Shown piece after piece: positions 32,647 through 40,419 of a stretch of DNA of 64,000 nucleotides (position 1 is the stretch's first letter; every line of letters begins with the position of its first letter). The DNA is from Anaerolineae bacterium UTCFX1 (lineage in GTDB: Bacteria > Chloroflexota > Anaerolineae > Anaerolineales > Villigracilaceae), in contig MWTB01000004.1 of NCBI GenBank assembly GCA_002050275.1, positions 62,001 through 126,000 on the forward strand, in the 5' to 3' direction. The notes under the pieces are model-generated. The model made no database searches. It had not been told where the DNA came from and saw nothing but the letters and a program-made list of their open reading frames with translations. A program made the position numbers and the translations under genes.

Positions 32647-34479
32647 TCATAATTTCCAAAAGAACGGAACAGCGATCATCAGCGCGATAAAGCAAACTAT
32701 CGTCAGCGCCCATCCGCTTTCGATAAAATCGCGGAAGGTGTAATTCGCAGGCGCGATCATAATAATATTCACCGGATGTGAAAGCGGCGTAAGAAACGAG
32801 ATCGAGCCCGCAATCGCTGTGACTAATGCCACCGCCTGCGGGTTAACGCCTAGTTGTAACGCCGCGCTGATCGTCACCGGCGCAACGACCAGCGGCGAGA
32901 TCTGCCCGCCCATCACTTGCGTCAACGTCGCGCTTAAGAGATATGCGCCTGCCACCAATCCCATCGCGCCGAAAGGAGCGATCCAATGCACGATAGCGTT
33001 TCCAAAAAGTTCGGCAAGATTCGTCTGCACCATCGCATAACTGATCGAGATGGTTCCCGAGATCAAGAAAATAGCGCGCCACTTGATCGCTTGATACATC
33101 TCATCGGGTTTCATTAATTTTGTTAAAAGAATTAGAACGGCGGCGATAAGCGTAGCGATCTCCACCGGCATCCCCGCCAGTAAAGCGATTAACGCGCCAA
33201 CGGCAATGCCCAACGTCAGCCGCACGCGGGGAGCGTCGAGTTCGCTTTCATTCGAGGCGGTCGCTACAACAACGAAATCATGCTGGGTTTTCAGATCGGG
33301 CAATTTCTCAGGCGCGCCTACCAATAAAAGCGCATCGCCAGTGCGCAATTTTAACGCCGCAATATCCGTGCGATAACTGCGTTGTTCGCGCCATACCGCA
33401 ATGACCATAAATCCGCTGCGATTACGAAAGTCTAACTCGCGCAACGTTTTTCCTTCCAGCGCGGAACGCGGAGGCAAAATCACTTCGACAAAAGCCACAT
33501 TGTGCAACAGAGAGGATACCGGTTGGTTGGCGCGATGAACGCGTAAACCGGAATGTTCCAGTTGCAAGGCGCGTTCTTCGCGTCCGATGATAAGAAGCGT
33601 ATCGCCCGCCTGAATTTTCTCCGCCGCATCGTTCGCGGAAAAAACATGAGAGCCGCGACGGATTCCTAATACCGCCATTCCCAGATTTTCTCCGATGCTG
33701 GTTTGATCGAGGAGTTTATTGGCGATATTCGATTCGGGCGTTACCTCGGCTTCCCACATCCGATCCACAATTTGAAAGACGTCGGTCAGCTCTTCGCTGC
33801 TGGGGTCCATCCTCACCATCGGAGGATCGCGGTCAGGCAAGAAACGTCTACCGACAAATGTCAGAAAGATCAGTCCGACCAACGCGACAAATCCGCCTGT
33901 AGGAAGAAAATCCAAAAAGGTCAACGATTGTTGAGGCGGATCCGCCAAGCGCAACAGCCCGCTGACAATGATGTTCGCCGTCGTGAGGTATGTGGCGGCG
34001 CCGCCCAACATCGTTCCATACGCTATGGGGATAAGCAATTTGCTGAGCTTTATCTTCGTTTGTTTCGAGGCGCTTAACGCGCTAGGCAGCAGTAACGCGC
34101 CTGCCGCCAGCGTATTCATAAACACAGAAAGCGCCGCCGCCGTAAAGGAAAAAAGTCCCACCATCCTTTGTTCGGAGTGCGCGCCCGACGATAACATCTT
34201 TTTCGCGATCCAACGCGTAACGCCGTATTTATCAAGACAAGCCGTGATCACGAATAACGACATCAGCGCGATCACTTCTGGAGCGCCGAAGCCGGTCAGC
34301 GCTTTACTCGCCGCTTCGGGCGTATGCGCAGGTCCAAGCACGGGCAGCCCGGCGTATTGCGCCATACCCAACGCCGCCGCCATAACCAACGCCGCCACAT
34401 CTTCCCTTAGACGATTTAATAACACCAGTGTTAAAGGGATAAGCATTGTAAGCAGGACGAAAATTTGGGCAGAAGTCAT
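32647..34479 (-). CDS. SLC13-type anion:sodium symporter with two RCK_C domains
   Basis: The protein has 610 residues. About six membrane helices (1-210) precede two regulator-of-K-conductance C-terminal (TrkA_C) domains (about 220-305 and 310-395, with GDTLLIIGREE and GDALLLVGAPE). A second membrane half follows (about 410-608) with MGGQISPLVVAPVTISAALQLG and SHPVNIIMIAPANYTFRDF. This layout is that of bacterial divalent-anion/sulfate or dicarboxylate symporters. RCK_C domains usually sense small ligands in the cytosol. Which anion is carried cannot be read from sequence. The ATG at 34479 is kept; no strong Shine-Dalgarno is seen. Confidence 0.88.
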   Translation of the reverse strand: MTSAQIFVLLTMLIPLTLVLLNRLREDVAALVMAAALGMAQYAGLPVLGPAHTPEAASKALTGFGAPEVIALMSLFVITACLDKYGVTRWIAKKMLSSGAHSEQRMVGLFSFTAAALSVFMNTLAAGALLLPSALSASKQTKIKLSKLLIPIAYGTMLGGAATYLTTANIIVSGLLRLADPPQQSLTFLDFLPTGGFVALVGLIFLTFVGRRFLPDRDPPMVRMDPSSEELTDVFQIVDRMWEAEVTPESNIANKLLDQTSIGENLGMAVLGIRRGSHVFSANDAAEKIQAGDTLLIIGREERALQLEHSGLRVHRANQPVSSLLHNVAFVEVILPPRSALEGKTLRELDFRNRSGFMVIAVWREQRSYRTDIAALKLRTGDALLLVGAPEKLPDLKTQHDFVVVATASNESELDAPRVRLTLGIAVGALIALLAGMPVEIATLIAAVLILLTKLMKPDEMYQAIKWRAIFLISGTISISYAMVQTNLAELFGNAIVHWIAPFGAMGLVAGAYLLSATLTQVMGGQISPLVVAPVTISAALQLGVNPQAVALVTAIAGSISFLTPLSHPVNIIMIAPANYTFRDFIESGWALTIVCFIALMIAVPFFWKL

Positions 34480-34661
34480 CGGTTGTTTTATATCGAGTTA
34501 TACAGCCTATTCGCGCTGGCGCGGCCGCCGCTTGATTTTACCCGATAAAAAATACAACCCGCAACGACACGAAGCGTATGCACATTAATTCAATCAGTGT
34601 TTCGTCAAAACCAGCGATTACGGGTTATTGCCTTTATAATACTCACATCAAGGAGAATGCA

Positions 34662-35858
34662 ATGACCAAAGAAAACGAAGCCGTCATTTTATCCGCCGCG
34701 CGAACACCGATTGGAAGATTTCAAGGTGCGTTGAGTTCCGTCCCTGCGACGCAACTCGGCGCGATCGCGGTCAAAGCCGCAGTGGAACGCGCAGGCATCA
34801 ATCCCGAAGAGATCGAGGAAGTCATCATGGGCAACGTGGTGCAGGCGGGCGAGGGTCAGGCTCCCGCGCGGCAGTCGGGAATTTTGAGCGGCATCCCCGC
34901 CACCGTCAGCGCGAGCACGATCAACAAAGTCTGCGGGTCGGGGTTGAAAGCCGCGATGATGGCGAGTCAGGCTGTTCGGGCGGGCGACGCGTCGCTCTTC
35001 GTCGCGGGCGGATTCGAGTCGATGAGTCGCGCTCCGTTCCTCGTCGCGGGTCGCTCAGGCGAATTAAAATTTGGAGATCAGCCGCTCACCGACGCGCTTC
35101 TCAAAGACGGCTTGTGGGATCCGTTCGAAAATTGGAGCATGGGCAACGCGGCTGAATTTATTGCGGATGAATACGAGGTGACGCGCGAGGCGATGGACAA
35201 CTTTGCGCTTCGCTCTCACGGGAAGGCTGTTGAGGCGCAAGCGGCGGGCCGATTCGCGCCTGAGATCGTCCCCGTGCGGATCGAATCGCGCAAAGGCGAA
35301 GTGGTCGTAGACACGGACGAAGGTCCGCGAAAGGATTCGACTCTCGAGGCGTTGTCCAAACTCAAGCCCGCCTTCAAGGCAAATGGAAAAGTGACTCCTG
35401 GAAATTCATCGCCAATGAATGACGGCGGCGCGGCGGTTGTGATCTCGTCGCGCGCGTACGCTGAAAAAAATAAATTGAAACCGATGGCGCGCGTGGTGGG
35501 GTATGCGCAAGCCGCGCTCGAACCGAAATATTTGTTCGCCGCGCCCGCTCATGCGATTCCGAAGTTGTTGAAAAAAATTGACTGGAAATTATCCGACGTG
35601 GACTTGATCGAACTCAACGAAGCTTTCGCCGCGCAAGTCCTTGCGGACGGGTACGCACTCGCTGACCAAGGCTGGGATTGGGACAGGGTCAACGTCAACG
35701 GCGGCGCGATCGCGTTGGGGCATCCGCTCGGCGCAAGCGGCGCGCGCGTGTTGACGACGTTGTTGTATGCGCTGAAAGATCGCGGGTTGAGGCGTGGCAT
35801 CGCGTCGCTGTGTTTGGGTGGCGGCGAGGCGGTGGCGATGGCGGTGGAGATCGAATAG
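34662..35858 (+). CDS. Acetyl-CoA C-acetyltransferase (thiolase)
   Basis: The protein has 398 residues from the ATG at 34662, which has AAGGAGA upstream; 28 extra codons before it are not conserved. The nucleophile is Cys in INKVCGSGLKA (near residue 90), the base His lies in GGAIALGHPLGASGAR, and the second Cys in SLCLGGGEAVAM. The enzyme condenses two acetyl-CoA to acetoacetyl-CoA or works in reverse. With the 3-hydroxybutyryl-CoA dehydrogenase 480 bases downstream it forms the first two steps of a butyrate or acyl-CoA route. A small four-helix gene lies between them. Confidence 0.94.
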   Translation: MTKENEAVILSAARTPIGRFQGALSSVPATQLGAIAVKAAVERAGINPEEIEEVIMGNVVQAGEGQAPARQSGILSGIPATVSASTINKVCGSGLKAAMMASQAVRAGDASLFVAGGFESMSRAPFLVAGRSGELKFGDQPLTDALLKDGLWDPFENWSMGNAAEFIADEYEVTREAMDNFALRSHGKAVEAQAAGRFAPEIVPVRIESRKGEVVVDTDEGPRKDSTLEALSKLKPAFKANGKVTPGNSSPMNDGGAAVVISSRAYAEKNKLKPMARVVGYAQAALEPKYLFAAPAHAIPKLLKKIDWKLSDVDLIELNEAFAAQVLADGYALADQGWDWDRVNVNGGAIALGHPLGASGARVLTTLLYALKDRGLRRGIASLCLGGGEAVAMAVEIE

Positions 35859-35919
35859 TCGCTTCGTCGGATAGTCGCGTGGTCGGATGGCCGCTTTGTT
35901 ATGCGGCGAGGAGGATTCA

Positions 35920-36306
35920 GTGAAGATTGAAAAATTCGAGGACATTCGGGCATGGCAACAAGCGCGGGAATTGGCGAATCTCGTCTACGATCTGACCGAA
36001 AAAGGCAATTTTGCAAAAGACTTTCGCCTACGCGACCAGATTCAGGGAGCGGCTGGCTCCATTATGCATAATATCGCCGAAGGATTCGATGATGGCTCTG
36101 ACGCTGAATTCATCCACTTTCTGAAATACTCGCGGCGTTCCGCCAGCAAGGTTCAATCTGAAATTTACCTCGCTCTTGATCGGAAATACATAACACGGGA
36201 GGATTTTCAGAAAGTTTACGACATGGCAACAACAACCAAAAAATCCATCAACGCTTTCATTGCGTACTTGCGAAAATCCAAACGTGGAACCACTGACAAG
36301 CCATAG
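35920..36306 (+). CDS. Four-helix bundle protein (S23 ribosomal IVP family)
   Basis: The protein has 128 residues from the GTG at 35920, preceded by GAGGAGG at good spacing. Family blocks are [39 protein letters not shown] and [28 protein letters not shown]. This family is named from proteins encoded in 23S rRNA intervening sequences, but most members, like this one, are free-standing; function is unknown. It has the same general fold as the DGR Avd protein at 5202-5537 but little sequence in common with it. It sits between two genes of acyl-CoA metabolism, flanked by low-complexity tagtcg and cgactaag runs, suggesting later insertion. Confidence 0.88.
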   Translation: MKIEKFEDIRAWQQARELANLVYDLTEKGNFAKDFRLRDQIQGAAGSIMHNIAEGFDDGSDAEFIHFLKYSRRSASKVQSEIYLALDRKYITREDFQKVYDMATTTKKSINAFIAYLRKSKRGTTDKP

Positions 36307-36335
36307 ACCAAACGACTAAGCGACTAGGAGACTAT

Positions 36336-37184
36336 ATGACTATTAGACGAATTTTCGTAGTAGGCGCAGGGACAATGGGCAACGGCATCGCGCAAGTCGC
36401 GGCGACCAGTGGATACCAAGTCACGTGCATGGATGTTCAATCCGCCGCGCTGGAGAAAGCCAAAGCCGCGATTGCCAAGTCCACGAGCAAGTTGCTTGAA
36501 AAAGGGACGATCACAAAAGAGGGAAAAGATTCGGCTGACAGAATCAACTACGTCAGCAACATGGACACGATGAAAGACGCGGACTTTGTTATCGAAGCCG
36601 CGACGGAAAACCCCGAACTGAAATTCAAAATTTTTAAAGATATGGATGCCAACGCGCGCGAAGGCGTGATTTTGGCGAGCAACACCTCGTCAATTTCAAT
36701 TACAAAGATCGCCGCGCAGACCAACCGTCCCGAAAGAGTGATCGGGATGCACTTCATGAATCCCGTCCCATTAATGAAACTCGTGGAAGTCATCAAAGGT
36801 CTCGCCGCCAGCGAAGAGACTCTCGCCGCTACGCTCGAATTATGCAAGGCAATGGGCAAGGAAGCGTGGGAAGCGAATGACTCACCTGGCTTCATCTCCA
36901 ATCGCATCTTGTGCCCGATGATCAACGAAGCGATCTTCGCGCTTCAAGAAGGCGTCGGCACGAAAGAAGCCATTGACGCGGTGATGAAACTCGGCATGAA
37001 CCATCCCATGGGTCCGCTCACGCTCGCGGACTTGATCGGGTTGGACGTGGTTCTCTTCATCATGGAAGTCCTCCACCGCGGCCTCGGCGAAGACAAGTAC
37101 CGCCCCGCGCCGTTGTTGAAGAAAATGGTGGATGCGGGGTATTTGGGGAGGAAGACGGGGAGGGGATTCTATAGTTATCAGTAA
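36336..37184 (+). CDS. 3-hydroxybutyryl-CoA dehydrogenase
   Basis: The protein has 282 residues, normal for the short bacterial form. An N-terminal Rossmann domain starts [18 protein letters not shown], and SNTSSISIT and [15 protein letters not shown] contain the catalytic Ser and His. The C-terminal dimer domain has [19 protein letters not shown] and [16 protein letters not shown]. It reduces acetoacetyl-CoA to 3-hydroxybutyryl-CoA with NAD(P)H, or runs in reverse. The upstream thiolase supplies the substrate. Crotonase and butyryl-CoA dehydrogenase are not seen in the window. Confidence 0.94.
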   Translation: MTIRRIFVVGAGTMGNGIAQVAATSGYQVTCMDVQSAALEKAKAAIAKSTSKLLEKGTITKEGKDSADRINYVSNMDTMKDADFVIEAATENPELKFKIFKDMDANAREGVILASNTSSISITKIAAQTNRPERVIGMHFMNPVPLMKLVEVIKGLAASEETLAATLELCKAMGKEAWEANDSPGFISNRILCPMINEAIFALQEGVGTKEAIDAVMKLGMNHPMGPLTLADLIGLDVVLFIMEVLHRGLGEDKYRPAPLLKKMVDAGYLGRKTGRGFYSYQ

Positions 37185-37214
37185 ACGAGTGAACAGTGAT
37201 CAGCGCCTAACGAG

Positions 37215-37247
37215 AACTCCGAGATGCTTGCGCGAAATCTCGGAGTT
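37215..37247. terminator. Hairpin after 3-hydroxybutyryl-CoA dehydrogenase
   Basis: An 11-bp perfect stem (AACTCCGAGAT and complement) with an 11-base loop lies 30 bases past the stop. There is no T tract, so it may be an RNA-stabilising hairpin rather than an intrinsic terminator. Confidence 0.55.
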
Positions 37248-37310
37248 CGGTTATCGGAGCTACTATATCTTTGGGAGTAAAATATACTCATTAACTCACC
37301 TTATGCAGAA

Positions 37311-37365
37311 CGTCCCGAAGGTTTCTTTGAAAGTACCTTGTTGCGCCAAACCAACCTTCGGGACG
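37311..37365. repeat. 13-bp inverted repeat with 29-base spacer
   Basis: CGTCCCGAAGGTT (37311-37323) and its exact complement (37353-37365). It lies in the gene-free stretch 37185-37621. Beyond this and the hairpin at 37215-37247, only AT-richer sequence before the next gene is seen. Confidence 0.65.
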
Positions 37366-37621
37366 GTGCGTAACATCAACCATTAACACCAACCACGAAT
37401 AATCGAGAGATCACCGATGTTTGTTCTTTCCTGATCTCATACACGGACTGCTTCTTCTTCTCATCGAGAGAGATGCCGCAAGACAGAGCGGTCATCATGT
37501 TCCATAACCAAACTACATCCAATGAAAAACAATTGAAATAAAACTGCGAAACCCGCAGACTTGTATCAAAACCACAAGATGCTTCATCTAAGTTTTGATC
37601 ACCTATCGAGGAGGCTGAACC

Positions 37622-38626
37622 ATGTTACACAAAACGCTTTCCCTGGTTGCCCTGCTGACGCTGGCGCTTTCAGCCTGCGCGGCGGGAAGAACGTCCGCGC
37701 CTGATGGGAATCCAACGACTCTCCCCGCGTCCACGTCTGAGGCGAATCAGGCGTCGACTGCCGCGCCCACACCCAAGGTAAACGCCACCTCGCCAGCCTC
37801 ACCGACATCCAAGGCGAATTCATCGAGTTGCACCGATAGCGCGGCTTTCGTATCCGATGTGACTGTGTTGGATAATACCAACCTCGATACAAGCGAAGCG
37901 TTCGTCAAGACGTGGCGAGTGAAAAACACCGGCACCTGCGCCTGGACCGACAAATACACTCTTGTATTTTCCAGCGGCGAACAAATGGGCGCGCCAGATT
38001 CCGTGCCGCTTAGCGCGACGCAACCGGGCAAGACTTTGGATATATCGGTGAACATGACCGCGCCGGCAAAAGACGCCGCCTATCGAGGAGACTACGAACT
38101 ACGCAACCCATCCGGCGAAACGATGCCAATCGACAACGGCACCTCGCTATGGATCATTATCACCGTTGGGACGGCAACCGCCGCGTCAGGCGGAGCCGGA
38201 TCTGCCTCTGCTACCTGTGCATTTACCGTCAGTTCAACGAACGTGAGCGCCATCATCGATGCGATCAACGCCTACCGCGCAGATAACGGTCTCCCTGCTT
38301 TGACCGTTAACCCAATTTTGACCACCGCCGCGCAAGCGCACAGCAACGACATGGCTTGCAACAGCCTATTCGTCCACACCGGATCAGACGGCTCCACGCC
38401 GCAATCTCGCGCCACAGCCGCCGGATATTCCGGCACAGTCACCGAAAATGTATACGGGCGCAATCCGCCGCCCTCCGGGCAGGAAGTGGTCGCATGGTGG
38501 GCAACCGACCAAACCGACCCGAGACATAATCAAAACCTGCTCACCACAAAATATACAGAGGTTGGCGTGGGATATTCTTTCTTCAATGATTTCGGATATT
38601 ACGCAGTAGTCTTCGGGGCGCCTTAG
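37622..38626 (+). CDS. Lipoprotein with NBR1-type Ig domain and CAP domain
   Basis: The protein has 334 residues. A signal peptide with lipobox LSAC is followed by a Ser/Thr/Pro/Ala linker (about 22-68). An Ig-like domain of the NBR1 central type follows (about 70-180: FVKTWRVKNTGTCAWTDKYTLVFSSGEQMG, with RGDYELRNPSGE). A second linker then leads to a CAP/SCP-like domain (about 205-334: IIDAINAYRADNGLPALTVNPILTTAAQAHSNDMAC, then TENVYGRNP and WATDQTDPRHNQNLL). Bacterial CAP proteins are extracellular and of uncertain activity. The gene stands alone with GAGGAGG before the ATG. The pairing of these two domains in a lipoprotein is notable for Chloroflexota. Confidence 0.88.
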   Translation: MLHKTLSLVALLTLALSACAAGRTSAPDGNPTTLPASTSEANQASTAAPTPKVNATSPASPTSKANSSSCTDSAAFVSDVTVLDNTNLDTSEAFVKTWRVKNTGTCAWTDKYTLVFSSGEQMGAPDSVPLSATQPGKTLDISVNMTAPAKDAAYRGDYELRNPSGETMPIDNGTSLWIIITVGTATAASGGAGSASATCAFTVSSTNVSAIIDAINAYRADNGLPALTVNPILTTAAQAHSNDMACNSLFVHTGSDGSTPQSRATAAGYSGTVTENVYGRNPPPSGQEVVAWWATDQTDPRHNQNLLTTKYTEVGVGYSFFNDFGYYAVVFGAP

Positions 38627-38796
38627 AGGGCTTGGAAACAATCATGAGGCGCTGTCAGTCGCATTGCGCTTGTTGGCTCATGTTACGCAAGAAAGGCAAA
38701 GGCAGCCGCCGTAATGCGACATTCACATTTTCTTTGACTACGCTGCAAGTCAAGATATAAAGCAAATATATCGTCGCCAATTCCAGTGGAAGTAGA

Positions 38797-38821
38797 TTCG
38801 GCGGCGTTGAACGCCGCCGAA
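38797..38821. repeat. GC-rich hairpin in the 38627-38932 gap
   Basis: TTCGGCGGCGTT and its complement meet around one central base, giving about ten base pairs with a five-base loop. No gene or promoter is seen in the surrounding 306 bases; no T tract follows. Confidence 0.5.
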
Positions 38822-38932
38822 CAAGCACAGCCACAACTACCAGCGGCTGAGAAGTTGCCACAATGTCTCATTTGCCGTACACAGGCGAACGATGAGAGTT
38901 GGAATTTGGATTGGATATAGTTGCCTCAAAGA

Positions 38933-39706
38933 TTAGATTAAATGGAGTGCAATCAACAAGCCCGGTATCGTCAGCGAGATATCCACCGCGAGAGGTCCGA
39001 TCGCATCCATAGATAAGAGTTGTGGAAATTGGGCGAGCGCTAACAGAGCGGCGCCGCTAATTACCAGCCCGATTCTATTTTCTTGATACGCAATGAACGC
39101 TGAAATTAATAACAAGGCGGAAACGATCAACGCAGTTCTTCGCAGCCCCCAAATCACGGGCAAACTTCTCACCCCGTGCAGACCATCCGATTTTATATCT
39201 TTGAAGTCGCACAGCGCCACACCGCAAGCCATCAGCATGACAATGGGAAGCGAGATATGCAACGTCCAGAATTGCCACGCAAACCATCTTGTATTAATGA
39301 ACGGCAAAGCCACGCCTGCCCAAACCCAAACCACAGCGACCAAAACGCCTTTGAGCAAAGGAAGTTTTTTCGCTTGCCTATAAAACAAGGTGATGATTGA
39401 AAAAAACAACAGAGTGGAGAATGTTTGAATGGATAACTGAAATGCAATAATTAAACCAACGATGGTTGAAACTAAGCAACCTGAAACAAGCGCCGCTTTC
39501 AACCACAGTGGTCGGGTTGTATCGTCATTGTCTATGATGCGGTCGAGGTTATAGGCGGCGAAAATTGTCAACAGATAAAGATGAAATCCAGAATCAAAAA
39601 TAGGCAGTTTTGTAGCTCTTTGAATCACAAGCGCAATGGACCAACCCAGCGCCACAGGAAACCAGTAATGGACGAGCAATAAAATATATTTAAAATTGTA
39701 TTTCAT
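38933..39706 (-). CDS. UbiA-family prenyltransferase-like membrane protein
   Basis: The protein has 257 residues with about eight membrane helices. The first Asp-rich motif is AYNLDRIIDNDD (near residue 51), a form of NxxxDxxxD, and the second is DFKDIKSDGLHGVRSLPVIWG near residue 165. These bind the prenyl diphosphate through magnesium. Family members attach isoprenoid tails to quinone, haem or chlorophyll precursors or other aromatics; the acceptor is unknown and the protein is shorter than typical UbiA or MenA. It stands alone and diverges from the RHH regulator gene. Confidence 0.75.
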   Translation of the reverse strand: MKYNFKYILLLVHYWFPVALGWSIALVIQRATKLPIFDSGFHLYLLTIFAAYNLDRIIDNDDTTRPLWLKAALVSGCLVSTIVGLIIAFQLSIQTFSTLLFFSIITLFYRQAKKLPLLKGVLVAVVWVWAGVALPFINTRWFAWQFWTLHISLPIVMLMACGVALCDFKDIKSDGLHGVRSLPVIWGLRRTALIVSALLLISAFIAYQENRIGLVISGAALLALAQFPQLLSMDAIGPLAVDISLTIPGLLIALHLI

Positions 39707-39824
39707 TTCAAAACCTTATTTGGGAATCGGATTCTGGATTCTTAACTCGAGTGAACGAAGGGAGGAGAGAGCAAGTTAGCCAATTTACCTTAGTTGATTT
39801 TAACAAAGAATCCGCCAGGTTTCC

Positions 39825-39852
39825 TTGACAAAGCCAAGAATTTGCGTAAAAT
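39825..39852 (+). promoter_or_regulatory. Promoter of the RHH regulator gene
   Basis: A perfect TTGACA (39825-39830) and TAAAAT (39847-39852) lie 16 bases apart. The operator overlaps the last bases of the -10 box. Confidence 0.8.
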
Positions 39853-39879
39853 CATCTATATACCATCCATATAGATGAT
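39851..39879 (+). promoter_or_regulatory. Operator: 11-bp perfect inverted repeat
   Basis: ATCATCTATAT, a 7-base spacer and ATATAGATGAT cover the start of transcription and end just before the ribosome binding site AAGGAGAA. The position fits autorepression by the RHH protein encoded next (inference). Confidence 0.75.
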
Positions 39880-39893
39880 AAGGAGAATTAAAA

Positions 39894-40280
39894 ATGGCAG
39901 ACACTGAAAAAATCACAATCAATATGAGCGCAGTTGACTTGGGCAAGGTAGATTTACTCGTTCAGGAAGGATTGTATTCCAACCGCACTGATTTTATTCG
40001 CACGGCGATACGGTCGCAACTGGACAAGCATAACGTCGAGATTCAACAATCTGTCGCGCGTCATTCGTACGCAATCGGCGTAGTATCTATTAATCGCGCC
40101 GAACTTGAGAAACACAAACAAAAAAAACAGCAAAGCAAATGGACGGTCATTGGGCTTTTGAATCTTGCCGACGATATTAGCCCCGAACTGGCGCGCGAAA
40201 CGATCGAATCTATTCAGGTGCGTGGAATTTTCCAAGCCTCTAAAGAAGTTAAAGCTGCGCTGGCAGATAAGATGAAGTAA
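39894..40280 (+). CDS. Ribbon-helix-helix (CopG-type) transcription regulator
   Basis: The protein has 128 residues. The N-terminal RHH fold reads KITINMSAVDLGKVDLLVQEGLYSNRTDFIRTAIRSQLDKH: the KITINMS beta strand contacts DNA and the YSNRTDFIRTAI helix pair dimerises. The rest (about 55-128) is a Lys-rich tail of unknown role. The gene has the clearest promoter in the window, with an inverted repeat over the transcription start and a strong ribosome site. No toxin gene follows, which argues against a toxin-antitoxin pair: the next 139 bases are gene-free and the neighbour is on the other strand. Confidence 0.88.
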   Translation: MADTEKITINMSAVDLGKVDLLVQEGLYSNRTDFIRTAIRSQLDKHNVEIQQSVARHSYAIGVVSINRAELEKHKQKKQQSKWTVIGLLNLADDISPELARETIESIQVRGIFQASKEVKAALADKMK

Positions 40281-40357
40281 ACATATTAACGCAATAAACA
40301 ATAACTTCAAGAAGATTAAATGTCTCTTCTTTGCATACAGCGCGCAATCGCCAACAG

Positions 40358-40390
40358 TAAAAAAGCCCGCGCCTTTCTTAGGCGCGGGCA
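40358..40390 (-). terminator. Intrinsic terminator after the S41 protease gene
   Basis: GCCCGCGCC and GGCGCGGGC flank a 7-base loop, followed on the minus strand by TTTTTTACTG. Confidence 0.85.
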
Positions 40391-40419
40391 TCGTTCAATC
40401 TTCAATCGATTCTGCCGGT

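Noticed and set aside
39894..40419. Toxin-antitoxin pair starting with the RHH protein
   Set aside because: No second gene follows on the same strand; the gap holds only the terminator of the opposite gene.
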